NCBI RefSeq assembly: GCF_018140925.1 | Contig: NZ_CP073315.1 | Coordinates: forward strand, 3,658,001-3,722,000 | Direction: 5' to 3' | Length of the DNA stretch: 64,000 nucleotides | Origin: Psychrobacillus sp. INOP01 | GTDB lineage: Bacteria > Bacillota > Bacilli > Bacillales_A > Planococcaceae | Part shown: positions 53,726 to 63,746 of the stretch, one piece after another | Position numbering within the stretch: position 1 is the stretch's first letter | Layout: every line of letters begins with the position of its first letter | The notes under the pieces: generated by a model | Told to the model about the DNA's origin: nothing | What the model saw: only the letters and a program-made list of their open reading frames with translations | Databases searched by the model: none | Made by a program: the position numbers and the translations under genes

Positions 53726-56700
53726 ATGAGCATGCATGAAGTAAAAGAAAGTAAAGTAGAACGGGAACAAAGAATACGTGAGTATTGGCAAAACAATAAT
53801 ACCTTCGAAAAATCTGTACAAAATCGGGAAGAGGCTACACCATTTGTCTTTTATGAAGGTCCACCAACAGCAAATGGACTTCCACATGTAGGCCATGCAC
53901 TCGGAAGAACGATTAAAGATGTCGTAGCTCGCTATAAAACTATGCAGGGATACAAAGTAAAGCGAAAGGCAGGATGGGACACACATGGTTTACCAGTTGA
54001 ACTAGGGGTGGAGAAACAGCTAGGAATCTCAGGTAAACAAGATATCGAAAATTATGGTATTGAGGATTTTGTTAAGAAATGCAAGGAAAGTGTATTCACA
54101 TATGAAAGAGTTTGGCGTTCCTTTACGGAGGAACTAGGTTATTGGGTAGACATGGATAACCCTTATTTAACATTAAGTAACGATTATATTGAAAGTGTAT
54201 GGAATATTTTAAGTAAAGTGCATCGCGATAAATTGCTCTACAAAGGTCATCGTGTGTCACCTTATTGTCCTAGCTGCCAAACATCCCTGAGTTCACATGA
54301 AGTGGCGCAAGGTTATAAGGATGTGAAAGATCTCTCAGCCACTGTTAAATTTAAACTCGCAAATGTTAATGAATTTTTTCTCGGTTGGACTACAACGCCT
54401 TGGACGTTACCAGCTAACGTAGCGCTTGCTATGAATCCTTCTCTTGTTTATGTCCGAGCTAAGGTAGAAGATGAAATATATATAGTTGCAAAATCATTAG
54501 TTCCTGCTGTATTAGGAGAAAAAGCTATCATCCTAAGTGAACATTCAGGAGACGAATTTGATGGTGTTCCTTACCTTCCTCCATTCCATTATGTAGACGT
54601 ACCAAAAGGGCATCTTGTCGTGTTAGCAGATTATGTAACAGAAACGAGTGGTACAGGGATTGTGCATATTGCCCCGGCATATGGTGAGGATGATTATCGA
54701 ACAGTGCAACAAAATGGACTTTCCTTTGTAAATGTCGTGGATCAGCGAGGGTGTTATACAGAAGTAGTCACGGATTTAGAGGGTAAATTTGTGAAAGACT
54801 GTGACGTTGAGATTATTAAGCTATTATCGACCAAGGGGTTACTATTTCATAAAGAGAAATATGAACATAGCTATCCCCATTGTTGGCGATGTGATTCTCC
54901 ACTTCTTTATTATGCAACGGACAGTTGGTTCATCAAGATGTCAGCATTAAAAGAGCAACTAGTTGAAAATAATGAAAAGGTTAATTGGTACCCTGATCAC
55001 ATTAAAAATGGGCGCTTTGGTAATTTCTTAGAAAATGTAGTGGATTGGAATATAAGCCGTAATCGTTACTGGGGAACCCCTTTAAACGTGTGGATTTGCT
55101 CAACTTGTGGAAACGAAGAGGCACCGACAAGTGTTGCATCTTTAGCCAGACTCGCATCTCAGCCATTACCGGGAAATTTAGAGTTGCATAAGCCATATAT
55201 AGATGCCGTTATCTGTACTTGTCCAAAATGTAGTGGGGAGATGCTACGTACGCCTGAAGTAATAGATGTATGGTTTGATAGCGGATCGATGCCTTTTGCA
55301 CAGCATCATTATCCATTTGGTGATAATAAACAATTTAACGAACAGTTCCCAGCGGATGTAGTGATAGAAGGAATTGACCAAACTAGAGGTTTCTTCTATA
55401 GCTTACTAGCGGTTTCAACACTTTTTACAGGAAAGGCACCTTATAAAAATGTATTATCACTTGGCCATGTATTGGATGAACAGGGACAGAAAATGTCAAA
55501 AAGCAAAGGTAATGCATTAGATCCACTCGAATTAATGCATCAGTACGGTGCCGATGCATTGCGCTGGGCATTATTGGTCGATAGTTCTCCATGGAATCCA
55601 AAACGTTTTTCAACAAAGATTGTCCAAGAAGCGAGTTCAAAGCTACTTGATACGCTTGATAATTTATATAAATTTTATTCACTATATGCAAATATTGATC
55701 AGTTTTCCTTTGATACAACAAAACCCGGTAACCAAACAAAAATGGACCGATGGATTCTTTCGCGGTTGAATAGTACGATTCAAAGGGTAACAATATATAT
55801 GGATGATTATCAGTTTACCCAAGCTACTCGTGAAATCGCTGAGTTAGTAGAGGAAGTAAGTAATTGGTATGTACGTCGGTCAAGACAACGGTTTTGGGCA
55901 ACAGGTTTTTCTGAGGATAAGCGTGCAGCCTTTAATACGTTATACTACGTATTAAGTAATGTTAGTAAGTTAGTTGCGCCGTTCAGTCCTTATATCGCAG
56001 AGGATATTCATTTAAAATTACACAATAATAGCGTTCATCTACGGGACTACCCAAAACATGACAGTAGTTTAATCGATGGAAAATTAGAGGATGATATGAA
56101 TGCTGTATTGAAGATCGTTGAGTTAGGTCGCAGTATCCGTAGTTCATATAACTTGAAAGTGAAACAGCCACTAGCTGAAATGGTCATTTGTACAAACTTA
56201 TCCAACGAAAGCTTGAAGGACTTTGGCTCCATTATTCAAGACGAATTAAACATAAAAGTATTAACTTGGGTAACAGATTTAAATGAATTAGAAGAAATTT
56301 CGTTTAAGTTAAATTTCAAAGTAGCTGGTGCTATATTTGGTAAAAATGTGAATAATGTAAAAAAGTATGTGGAGAATTTAACAGCTACCCAAAAACAATT
56401 ATTGTTATCAAAAGGAAGTATACCAATAGTTATTTCAAATGAATCCTATGAATTATTAAAGGAGCATGTAATTACAGAAACCCATGTAAAAGAGGGCTAT
56501 GCATTTGTAGAAGATGGTATTTATAAGGTACTTATTAATACGAAGTTAACCTCTGAGTTATTAGAAGAAGGACTGATTCGTGATTTTATACGAATCATTC
56601 AGGACACACGTAAAAAGTATAATTACCCAATTGAAAAATATATCAACCTTTCAATAAATTGTAGCGAAGATTCCAAATCATTAATCCAGCGCTTTGAATT

Positions 56701-56821
56701 TTTAATAAAATCAAATGTCTTAGTCCATAATATACAGTTTGTTTCAGAGCTTGTAACTGAATCAGCAATAACTGTTATGTTGAATAACCAAGAAGTAACC
56801 CTTAACATGCAGTTAGAATAA
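53726..56821 (+). CDS. ileS: Isoleucyl-tRNA synthetase, type 2 (eukaryote-like)
   Basis: Start at ATG 53726 with AGGAGGAAA upstream; the frame is open back through the T-box terminator, which is not translated. 1031 residues. Class I motif HVGH (in [15 protein letters not shown]), editing domain ([34 protein letters not shown]) and KMSKS ([14 protein letters not shown]). The N terminus ([29 protein letters not shown]) and the long anticodon/C-terminal region fit the type 2 IleRS group, known for mupirocin tolerance. A type 1 ileS may exist elsewhere in the genome. Confidence 0.92.
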   Translation: MSMHEVKESKVEREQRIREYWQNNNTFEKSVQNREEATPFVFYEGPPTANGLPHVGHALGRTIKDVVARYKTMQGYKVKRKAGWDTHGLPVELGVEKQLGISGKQDIENYGIEDFVKKCKESVFTYERVWRSFTEELGYWVDMDNPYLTLSNDYIESVWNILSKVHRDKLLYKGHRVSPYCPSCQTSLSSHEVAQGYKDVKDLSATVKFKLANVNEFFLGWTTTPWTLPANVALAMNPSLVYVRAKVEDEIYIVAKSLVPAVLGEKAIILSEHSGDEFDGVPYLPPFHYVDVPKGHLVVLADYVTETSGTGIVHIAPAYGEDDYRTVQQNGLSFVNVVDQRGCYTEVVTDLEGKFVKDCDVEIIKLLSTKGLLFHKEKYEHSYPHCWRCDSPLLYYATDSWFIKMSALKEQLVENNEKVNWYPDHIKNGRFGNFLENVVDWNISRNRYWGTPLNVWICSTCGNEEAPTSVASLARLASQPLPGNLELHKPYIDAVICTCPKCSGEMLRTPEVIDVWFDSGSMPFAQHHYPFGDNKQFNEQFPADVVIEGIDQTRGFFYSLLAVSTLFTGKAPYKNVLSLGHVLDEQGQKMSKSKGNALDPLELMHQYGADALRWALLVDSSPWNPKRFSTKIVQEASSKLLDTLDNLYKFYSLYANIDQFSFDTTKPGNQTKMDRWILSRLNSTIQRVTIYMDDYQFTQATREIAELVEEVSNWYVRRSRQRFWATGFSEDKRAAFNTLYYVLSNVSKLVAPFSPYIAEDIHLKLHNNSVHLRDYPKHDSSLIDGKLEDDMNAVLKIVELGRSIRSSYNLKVKQPLAEMVICTNLSNESLKDFGSIIQDELNIKVLTWVTDLNELEEISFKLNFKVAGAIFGKNVNNVKKYVENLTATQKQLLLSKGSIPIVISNESYELLKEHVITETHVKEGYAFVEDGIYKVLINTKLTSELLEEGLIRDFIRIIQDTRKKYNYPIEKYINLSINCSEDSKSLIQRFEFLIKSNVLVHNIQFVSELVTESAITVMLNNQEVTLNMQLE

Positions 56822-56835
56822 TCGCTAAAAAGCAG

Positions 56836-56870
56836 CATTCGACAATTTATTATTGTTGAATGTTTTTTTT
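56836..56870 (+). terminator. Intrinsic terminator after ileS
   Basis: CATTCGACAA (56836-56845) pairs with TTGTTGAATG (56853-56862), then eight T residues. A related terminator recurs at about 60386-60418. Confidence 0.85.
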
Positions 56871-57167
56871 ATTTAAAGAACATTATTAATGTCTACTTTT
56901 ATCGAGGAAATTGAACAATATTAAAATAAAGGAATAGTATGGGGAAACTTATTATTTTCAATTAGTGAAACTTTCTTTTATAAAAAACGTATTTCTATTA
57001 CCGTTTTTATAAACTAAATATTATGCAATTTAAACTAGATAATAAATCATCTTTAAAAGAATGTGAAAAAGTGATTATAAAAAAGAGAGCTATGCTGCCG
57101 GAAAATTCACTTACGCAGCAATTTAGTTTTACAAAGGAAAAGAATAAATTGAGGTGAGGTAATACTT

Positions 57168-57692
57168 ATGTTTTTTGTACAAATGTCTGGCTTCCCAGGC
57201 TCCGGTAAATCCACTCTTGCACGACAAATTTTTAAAAGAACTGGAGCAGTTATCATTGATCATGATATTGTAAAATCGGCTTTATTACATTCTATAGAGG
57301 AAGGTGTTATTGATTTAAATCTTGCTGGTAAGATTTCATACAATATTGATTGGTCTTTAATTGAATTTCACTTATCACAAGGACAAGATGTAATATTTGA
57401 TAGCCCTTGCTTATATCAAGAAATGATTGATAAAGGAACATCTTTATCTAAAAAATATAATGTGAAATATAAATATGTAGAGTGCTATCTTAACGATATT
57501 CATGAAACTAATTCTAGGTTAAAAAATCGTGAAAGAATGATAAGCCAAATAATAGAAATAAAGTCTGAAATAGCTTTTAAATCCACGATTGAAAATAGTA
57601 AAAAACCATGGGGATATAAGTACATGACTGTTGATACTGGACAACCATTAGAAAGTTACATCCAAGATGTAATGAATTATATATACGAATAG
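57168..57692 (+). CDS. P-loop NTPase, zeta-toxin/AAA_33-like small-molecule kinase
   Basis: 174 residues with GAGGTGAGG before ATG 57168. Walker A SGFPGSGKST (about residues 7-16), IDHDIVKSAL (catalytic/substrate Asp region), VIFDSPCLYQEMI (Walker B-like) and a lid with LKNRERMIS. It resembles chloramphenicol-phosphotransferase-like and polynucleotide-kinase-like single-domain kinases. There is no adjacent antitoxin, so a toxin role is unlikely. The 297 bases before it (56871-57167) hold no feature I recognise. Confidence 0.78.
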   Translation: MFFVQMSGFPGSGKSTLARQIFKRTGAVIIDHDIVKSALLHSIEEGVIDLNLAGKISYNIDWSLIEFHLSQGQDVIFDSPCLYQEMIDKGTSLSKKYNVKYKYVECYLNDIHETNSRLKNRERMISQIIEIKSEIAFKSTIENSKKPWGYKYMTVDTGQPLESYIQDVMNYIYE

Positions 57693-57835
57693 TGAAAGAA
57701 ATTTTGTTTAGTCACCTTAACTTCTTGTTTATCTACTGCAATCGAAGCAATTGTTATTTCCTCCCTTATCCCTAAAACGAGGCGGTTAAATAGAAGGTTT
57801 TAGGTCTCTTGTTTTTAGTAAAATTGTTTTCGTTC

Positions 57836-57880
57836 ACTAAAAAAATAGTAGCGCAAACCACTACAATGGTTTGTGCTACT
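57836..57880 (-). terminator. Intrinsic terminator of the sigma/anti-sigma operon
   Basis: On the minus strand, AGTAGCACAAACCA pairs with TGGTTTGCGCTACT (right arm 57867-57880, left arm 57847-57860 on +), then T-rich. It lies six bases past the anti-sigma stop. Confidence 0.88.
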
Positions 57881-57885
57881 TAAGG

Positions 57886-58701
57886 TTAAAAATTATCTGC
57901 ATTCAGTAAGATAAATTCTTTTACAAACGCTACAACTTCATCTATGGGCTGTTTTAAATCATAGCCTATATGATAAATATTTCCTTTGTAGTAGGTGTAC
58001 AATTCATTTGCAGATGTTACATTTACAGAAATGAGATCAGTCGCTTCATCATAATCATAATAACGATATACAAGTGCAGAGGGGGTTGTGCGAATTTGAT
58101 GCATAAGGTATACCGATTCAGAGAGAGATTCCATTTGAACAGAATTGCCAACCCCATCCTCTGTTATTTTTGTGAAATCATTCAAAATAAATGGATTTAT
58201 ATCACTATTGCTCACCGAAATCACTAAAAAATCGGTAATTTTTTTATATTCATCACGTTTATCAAACATGAACTGCGTTTCGAATCCTATGTCACTTTCC
58301 ACAACTATTACCGTGGAATCATATTGTTTTAGTTGAATGGAAGTTTCTGGAATTTTTATTGGGGATAGTGCCGCATATTCCTCTAAACTTATCGGTCGAT
58401 AATACGTCAATTCACGATCAGCTTGATCATCATAATGTCTAAACATTTCACTGCTTGTAGCACCACCTAGACTCTCTACTTCAATCAAATTTTCCGAAAG
58501 GGAGGAATAAGTAGGAGGTAATGAAGACTTCACTACATTCAAAACAATAAAAATCATTGCAATAGTGACTACAGTAACAGTTAATCTATAAACAAGATGG
58601 TTTGTTTTCTTCGGACGATGCATGTTTGTTCGTACATATTGTTTCACGGATTGTGCCTCTTTTGTTATATCTTGAAGCTCCTTTAATCGAAAGTTAGCCA
58701 T
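57886..58701 (-). CDS. Probable transmembrane anti-sigma factor
   Basis: 271 residues on the minus strand; GGGAGG upstream of ATG 58701. The cytosolic N terminus (about 1-35, FRLKELQDITKEAQSVKQYVRTNMHRPKK) would bind sigma. There is one membrane helix (about 38-59, LVYRLTVTVVTIAMIFIVLNVV) and a large extracytoplasmic domain with no motif I can name (SVYLMHQIRTTPSALVYRYYDYDEATDLISVNVTSANELYTYY). It overlaps the sigma gene by eight bases, the standard sigma/anti-sigma arrangement. The signal it senses is unknown. Confidence 0.78.
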   Translation of the reverse strand: MANFRLKELQDITKEAQSVKQYVRTNMHRPKKTNHLVYRLTVTVVTIAMIFIVLNVVKSSLPPTYSSLSENLIEVESLGGATSSEMFRHYDDQADRELTYYRPISLEEYAALSPIKIPETSIQLKQYDSTVIVVESDIGFETQFMFDKRDEYKKITDFLVISVSNSDINPFILNDFTKITEDGVGNSVQMESLSESVYLMHQIRTTPSALVYRYYDYDEATDLISVNVTSANELYTYYKGNIYHIGYDLKQPIDEVVAFVKEFILLNADNF

Positions 58702-59206
58702 TCAATAGCGCCTCCCAATCTGCATTTTTTAATTGTTCTCTTAAACGTTCTCTTGCTTTATTTAGTCGAGATTTAATCGTACTTTCAGGTACTTTTAACA
58801 AATAGGAAATTTCTCTTGTCGTATATCCTTCAAAATAATAGTAGGTAATGGTTTCCCGTTGTTTTAGTGGTAAAGAGAAAATAGCTTCACTAATTTCATC
58901 CTCTTCCTCTTTCTGTATGAGGTGATTTGTATCATTACTGGATTGCGAGAACATTTTTTCGACTATTTTCATTTTCCGATAATGCCAGCTTTTTAAGTAA
59001 TCCTTTGATTGATTAATAACCATCCTCAACAAGTAAGGCTTCATTTCCTCATCGAATAATGCAATTTGTTTATGATAAAACCTAATATACACTTCCTGTA
59101 CAATATCTTGCGCTGTATGCATATTGTGCGTGTAATAATAACTCACACGAAGCAATTCTTTTGTATATTGCTGCATGAGCCGCTCTAATTTATCTTCGTC
59201 TATCAA
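58694..59206 (-). CDS. ECF-type RNA polymerase sigma factor
   Basis: 170 residues from TTG 59206, eight bases after GAGGGGG. Region 2 is IVQEVYIRFYHKQIALFDEEMKPYLLRMVINQSKDYLKSWHYRK; region 4 is LPLKQRETITYYYFEGYTTREISYLLKVPESTIKSRLNKARERLREQL. No region 1.1/3, so it belongs to the ECF group (SigM/SigW/SigV-like size). It is co-transcribed with the downstream anti-sigma factor. A TATAAT at 59301-59306 (complement) is a candidate -10; I could not recognise a clear autoregulated ECF promoter. Confidence 0.88.
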   Translation of the reverse strand: MIDEDKLERLMQQYTKELLRVSYYYTHNMHTAQDIVQEVYIRFYHKQIALFDEEMKPYLLRMVINQSKDYLKSWHYRKMKIVEKMFSQSSNDTNHLIQKEEEDEISEAIFSLPLKQRETITYYYFEGYTTREISYLLKVPESTIKSRLNKARERLREQLKNADWEALLNG

Positions 59207-59488
59207 GAAATTACCCCCTCTACAAGGAAAACGATTCTACTATTCAAAAAGACGACTTATTAAAAAATAACTTTTCAAATTTAATTAACCTTTTTTCTCC
59301 ATTATAGAATAAATCGGGAACTATTCAGAATTGTTTTTGTTACTAATACAGGGAGGTTACTAAATCTACTTGGACAGCTTTTTTGATATGACTCACCCAA
59401 TCCCACTGAGTTGAATACGATGTAAAGGATACAAATATGCACATTGTTTTTTGATTGGTATTTAGATAGGGGAGTGAAGTATAAGCAT

Positions 59489-60238
59489 ATGAATAATTTT
59501 TCAAATGGCGGATTTATCTATATTGTTCAACCTGGAGATAATTATTGGAGAATCGCACAGAGGTTTAATACAACTCCAGAGAATATTTTTACTGTTAATC
59601 GAGGTGTTAATCCGTACTCCCTTTTAGTAGGACAACATATTTTCATCCCAGTTTCACAAACAGCTATTCAAAATGTAGGACGAAACGAATGTATTAATCA
59701 GTCAGCAGTGGATCTAATGAATGATAATCGTAGTTTGTGGGAGGAGCATGTGGCATGGACTAGAATGGCGATTATAAGCCTTACATTTAACCTGCCAGAC
59801 GTAGATTTTGTCATCGCACGTCTCTTGAAAAATGCGACAGATATGGGAGAAATGATTCGACCATTATATGGGGATGCTGCAGCTGACAGGTATGCAGAAC
59901 TAATTAAGGAACATCTTACTTTTGCAGCTGATTTAGTAAAAGCAACGTTAGCTAAGGACCAGGAAGCAGCGAGAATTGCAGAACAAAAATGGTATGCTAA
60001 TGCGGATGAAATCGCTGTATTTCTTAATAGCATTAACCCGTATTTACTGGAAGAAGACGTAAGAGAAATGTTCTACCACCACTTAGATTTAACAAAGCAG
60101 GAAGCTGTTTATATGATAAACAAGGATTATCAGAAAGACATTGAAGTATATGATAAGATTGAGGAACAAGCAAGGGAAATGGCGGATACCATATCGAAAG
60201 CAATGATTAGATTATATCCTAATATGTTTATGAAATAA
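59489..60238 (+). CDS. LysM protein with conserved helical C-terminal domain
   Basis: ATG 59489 is chosen; GGGGAG lies upstream and the in-frame GTG at 59474 overlaps it. 249 residues. A single LysM (about 8-52, YIVQPGDNYWRIAQRFNTTPENIFTVNRGVNPYSLLVGQHIFIP) binds peptidoglycan glycan. The rest is helical: LWEEHVAWTRMAIISLTFNLPDVDFVIARLLKNATDMGEMIRP and WYANADEIAVFLNSINPYLLEE. I know this second domain from Bacillales proteins sometimes mislabelled acetylglutamate kinase. It has no kinase motif. There is no signal peptide; it may be attached to spores or released on lysis. Confidence 0.78.
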   Translation: MNNFSNGGFIYIVQPGDNYWRIAQRFNTTPENIFTVNRGVNPYSLLVGQHIFIPVSQTAIQNVGRNECINQSAVDLMNDNRSLWEEHVAWTRMAIISLTFNLPDVDFVIARLLKNATDMGEMIRPLYGDAAADRYAELIKEHLTFAADLVKATLAKDQEAARIAEQKWYANADEIAVFLNSINPYLLEEDVREMFYHHLDLTKQEAVYMINKDYQKDIEVYDKIEEQAREMADTISKAMIRLYPNMFMK

Positions 60239-60240
60239 TT

Positions 60241-60783
60241 TCACACTATTTATAGAGGGATAGAATACTTAAATCTAACTTATACATGCTGAAGTAAAAT
60301 GATTCTGATTGAGTTTGTGACGAACATAACTGTGATAAACAAGAAGCAACCCTTAGCATGCAGTTAGAATAATCGCTAAAAAGTATTCGATGATTTAATA
60401 TTGTTGAATGCTTTTTTTATTTGAAGAACATTATTATTGTGATTAATTATTAAAGGTTTTTTGCCATTTTTATTGAAATAGTGGATTAGCAATAATCTTT
60501 AAAAGTTTGTTTTCTTTGATTGTCTACATATTCTAGGTGAACTTTTGAATTTTCGACTACTAGGTTTAATTTATTTGATAATACTTCTGTTGGAGAGAAT
60601 GGTTGAATTATTAAAGCACCTAACATCTGTATAATCACTTTCATTGTATTAATGTTTTAATCTAGCTGCATATGGGAAAGTGGAGTTAAAAGTTTAACGA
60701 ATATATATTTATCAATTGTTGGTTAAAATAGATTATCTTAAAGTTTTTTTATTTATCACAGATTTAACCGGAGGTGGAACCAT
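60241..60783 (+). other. Intergenic region; includes decayed ileS 3' end duplicate (60326-60440)
   Basis: At about 60326-60440 the sequence repeats the ileS 3' end and terminator (56766-56893): AACCCTTAGCATGCAGTTAG, AATAATCGCTAAAAAG, TTGTTGAATG with a T run, and GAAGAACATTATTATTG. It is diverged and has small deletions, so it is a non-functional remnant. Bases 60441-60783 show no gene; GGAGG precedes the next start. Confidence 0.8.
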
Positions 60784-61503
60784 ATGGGGTATTTATTTAT
60801 TTTAATATATTTAACCATTATTTTAGTTGTAATAGAAATTAATACCCTCCTATTTACTTTTACAGGACTTAAAAAGCATATTGCCAGATTTCAGGTTATC
60901 TCCATGCTTACAGGAACTGGATTTACGACTGGGGAATCAGAACTAATTATTGATCATCCCATACGCAGAAGGCTTGGTGCTTTTTTAATCCTCTTTGGTG
61001 CATTTTCATTAGCGGTTATTATTTCTGCAATTAGCAGCATACTGTCAGATGAATTTTTCACTATGAAAATAGGCTATGTCGCAGGAGTATTGGTTTTTTT
61101 CCTATTTGTTTTGAAAGTAGGTAAAGTAAAGAACAGACTATCCGACTTATTCGAGCGTGAATTGGAAACAAACTTTGATATTCAAGATTTGACAATAAAA
61201 GATGTCTTCCTAACAGAAGAGAATGATTACTTAGTGGAAGTTCCTCTACACAGTACTTCCAGCATGATTGGAGGGAAACTAATAGAAAAATTAAATTCAG
61301 AGGAAGACATAAATATTCTATTAATAAAGCGTGGTGAAATCATTATCCGAAAGGGAAGACTAAATACTGAACTTCAAGCTGGAGACTTCATCCTAATGTT
61401 CGGTGACAAAGAAGTGATTAGGAGTATGTTTAAAGCGGAACTGAAAGAACATGAAGCGGAGGCGAAGGGCGAAATTGATCGAAGGAATAATATCCAATCC
61501 TAA
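60784..61503 (+). CDS. Membrane protein with RCK_C (TrkA-C) domain
   Basis: 239 residues with CCGGAGGTGG before ATG 60784. The N-terminal half has about three hydrophobic segments (LFILIYLTIILVVIEINTLLFTFTG; GAFLILFGAFSLAVIISAISSIL; YVAGVLVFFLFVLKVG) and the stretch FQVISMLTGTGFTTGESELI. The C-terminal RCK_C-like domain runs from about 145 to 220 (DYLVEVPLHSTSSMIGGKLIEKLNSEEDINILLIKRGE...LQAGDFILMFGDKEVI), a ligand-sensing fold of K+ transporters. No channel filter is evident. It is probably a regulatory or transport-associated protein; the specific role is unknown. Confidence 0.75.
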   Translation: MGYLFILIYLTIILVVIEINTLLFTFTGLKKHIARFQVISMLTGTGFTTGESELIIDHPIRRRLGAFLILFGAFSLAVIISAISSILSDEFFTMKIGYVAGVLVFFLFVLKVGKVKNRLSDLFERELETNFDIQDLTIKDVFLTEENDYLVEVPLHSTSSMIGGKLIEKLNSEEDINILLIKRGEIIIRKGRLNTELQAGDFILMFGDKEVIRSMFKAELKEHEAEAKGEIDRRNNIQS

Positions 61504-61612
61504 AATATATAATTAGAGATATAAAAAAATTGATGGTAAATTAGAAGCCGAATATGTAGGAAGTCTCCAAATTAGAAAACACTTTTATTTATATGAAGGT
61601 ATTCTTTTATTT

Positions 61613-62254
61613 GTGAGAAACTTTACAATAAACACTTTGGTTTTTCATTATCTTATTGGACAACCGCCTAATAGTGGTAAAGCTCCGATTGGAACGAATT
61701 TAACGCCACCTGGTACACCACAATGGGGGAAAGAATTTAAAAAACAATCTTTATTCTATCATAATCGTTCGTTGACATTAGTTAGTCAAAAAGCGACGTT
61801 ACCGTATAAAAATAACTATCTTGATTTAGACCCGATTTACAAAGATGAAAATGGAGATCAACTAATTCGCATTACGTGGGATTATTCCGATAACGATCGT
61901 GAAATTCATGCATTTATTCAAGAAAAGCAAGTTGAAATAATGGAAAAGTTGGGTGCCACACATTTGCTACCAGTTCTTATGGCTGAACATTATGCTGGAG
62001 GACTTGCTTATCAGTATAATGGAAGCGGCGTCATTATGGGTTCCGAACATAATACAAGTGCCGTAAACAATTATCTTCAAATGTGGGATATGGAAAACCT
62101 ATTCGTATGTGGTGCTTCGGCATTCCCTCACTTTGGTGTAACAAACCCAACAACAACAGCTGCAGCACTCATTTACCGCGCAACTGAAGGGATGATTAAA
62201 TACTTAAAAGATGGTGGCGGCCTGTTAGTTGAAGCAAGATTGAATAAAAACTAG
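61613..62254 (+). pseudogene. Truncated GMC oxidoreductase (C-terminal domain only)
   Basis: 213 codons matching the C-terminal domain of GMC/gluconate-dehydrogenase-like FAD oxidoreductases (GATHLLPVLMAEHYAGGLAYQYNGSGVIMGSEHNTSAVNNYLQMWDMENLFVCGASAFPHFGVTNPTTTAAALIYRATEGM). The N-terminal FAD-binding Rossmann domain (about 300 residues) is missing. The start at 61613 gives an unrelated hydrophobic leader (RNFTINTLVFHYLIGQPPN). No strong ribosome binding site is seen. It is most likely a remnant of a deleted or rearranged gene. Confidence 0.8.
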
Positions 62255-62424
62255 TTTGATATATTGAAAATGCTCCCTGTGTTAGAAATAAATCGAAAAC
62301 TATTCTATACTGTTTTGAATTGTATTTAACACAGGGAGACTTCAAAGTAGCCAAACACTATAGTTGGTTCTATCTTTCTTTTTTCTGATTACACTTAATG
62401 TAAGAAAGTGTGAATGGAGTTGAA

Positions 62425-63696
62425 GTGCATTTGAGGAAAAAATACGGAATTACTGCTCTTTTGTTATTTGGGGTATATGCATTAGTAATGTATGTATATA
62501 TTTTTCATAGTAATAGTGGGGGGATACCAGGATCTTTGAAAGGTACGGTTGCAGATCCACAGGTTTTTATGTCGGAGCAGGAATTGTACCTTAGTGAGGA
62601 GTATTCAAAAATAAAGAATTTCCTCTTTTTTGTAGCTACACCTTTCGAGTGGCTTGTCTATATATTTGTATTATCTACTGGACTTTCTCGAGCATTTGAA
62701 AAATGGAATCCTTTGCGAAACAAATGGGCAATAGTGCAAAACGGAGTATATTTATTTTTGCTTTCCCTTTTTATATTTATCGTATTCTTTCCTTTAGACT
62801 ACTACAGATATTCTTTAGGTAAGAGCTACGGGGTTAGTACCCAGGTTTTCGCTTCCTGGATGCGGGATAATGTAATTGGATTTTGGGTGGACTTCGGAAT
62901 GACTGTAGTAATTGTGTCCGTTCTTTATTGGTTGATTAAGAAAAGTTCCAAAAAATGGTGGCTACTAGCTTGGCTATTAATGATTCCTTATTCCATCTTC
63001 CTTATGTTCATCCAACCAGTAGTAATCGACCCATTGTATAATGATTTTTACCCACTAACCAATAAAGAATTGGAGACGAAAATACTCACTTTAGCCGATC
63101 AAGCAAATATTCCAACCGAGCATGTGTATGAAGTGAATATGGCGGAAAAGACAAATGCGCTAAATGCTTATGTTACAGGTATTGGTAGTAATTCCAGAAT
63201 CGTATTATGGGATACGACGTTAAACCGCTTATCAGAAAATGAAATTCTCTTCATTATGGCTCATGAAATGGGGCACTATGTGGAGAAACATATATATTTC
63301 GGAATAGCTGAATATATTTTAACTATGTTTCTGGGGCTCTGGTTAACAGCGAAAATAATGCCTTGGATCGTCGCTAGGTTTGGGCGTAGTTTAAAAATAA
63401 GGCAGATAAATGCTATTCACTCGTTACCATTGTTTTTACTAATTACATCCTTTCTATTATTCGCTTCAAGTCCACTTTCAAATTATATTTCTAGATATCA
63501 AGAAACAAGGGCTGATCAGTATGCAATAGAGTTAGTCGCAGACCCAAGTGCTGCTGTGAGCACTTTTCAAGAACTTACAAGAGCCGGGTTAAATGAAGTG
63601 AATCCTCCACTCCTTGTAAAATGGTTTCGATATTCCCATCCGACAATGCTGGAAAGGATTAATAAAGTAGCCAATGAAATAAAATCTAAAGAGTAA
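62425..63696 (+). CDS. M48 family membrane metallopeptidase (Ste24/HtpX-like)
   Basis: About 423 residues. Candidate starts at 62410 (GTG), 62425 (GTG) and 62431 (TTG); GGAG (62416-62419) best fits the last two. There are about seven hydrophobic spans, with an extracytoplasmic-looking insert near 45-75. The zinc motif HEMGH (IMAHEMGHYVEKH) is intact. A further glutamate downstream is in SRYQETRADQYAIEL (typical E-x3-D). Fold and length match Ste24-type CAAX-like proteases such as B. subtilis YhfN. Substrates in bacteria are unknown; probably membrane protein quality control. Confidence 0.85.
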   Translation: MHLRKKYGITALLLFGVYALVMYVYIFHSNSGGIPGSLKGTVADPQVFMSEQELYLSEEYSKIKNFLFFVATPFEWLVYIFVLSTGLSRAFEKWNPLRNKWAIVQNGVYLFLLSLFIFIVFFPLDYYRYSLGKSYGVSTQVFASWMRDNVIGFWVDFGMTVVIVSVLYWLIKKSSKKWWLLAWLLMIPYSIFLMFIQPVVIDPLYNDFYPLTNKELETKILTLADQANIPTEHVYEVNMAEKTNALNAYVTGIGSNSRIVLWDTTLNRLSENEILFIMAHEMGHYVEKHIYFGIAEYILTMFLGLWLTAKIMPWIVARFGRSLKIRQINAIHSLPLFLLITSFLLFASSPLSNYISRYQETRADQYAIELVADPSAAVSTFQELTRAGLNEVNPPLLVKWFRYSHPTMLERINKVANEIKSKE

Positions 63697-63711
63697 ATAA
63701 GAAGATAATAT

Positions 63712-63746
63712 AAAAGACTTGTCCTTTATAAAAGGCAAGTCTTTTA
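63712..63746 (+). terminator. Terminator after the M48 gene
   Basis: AAAAGACTTG...CAAGTCTTTT stem with a T run. The remaining 63747-64000 contains no gene; GAAGGGAGAAAGGG at 63981-63994 could be the ribosome binding site of a gene starting beyond the window. Confidence 0.8.

Noticed and set aside
57168-57692. Zeta-type toxin of a toxin-antitoxin pair
   Set aside because: No small antitoxin gene on either side; the protein reads better as a stand-alone small-molecule kinase.
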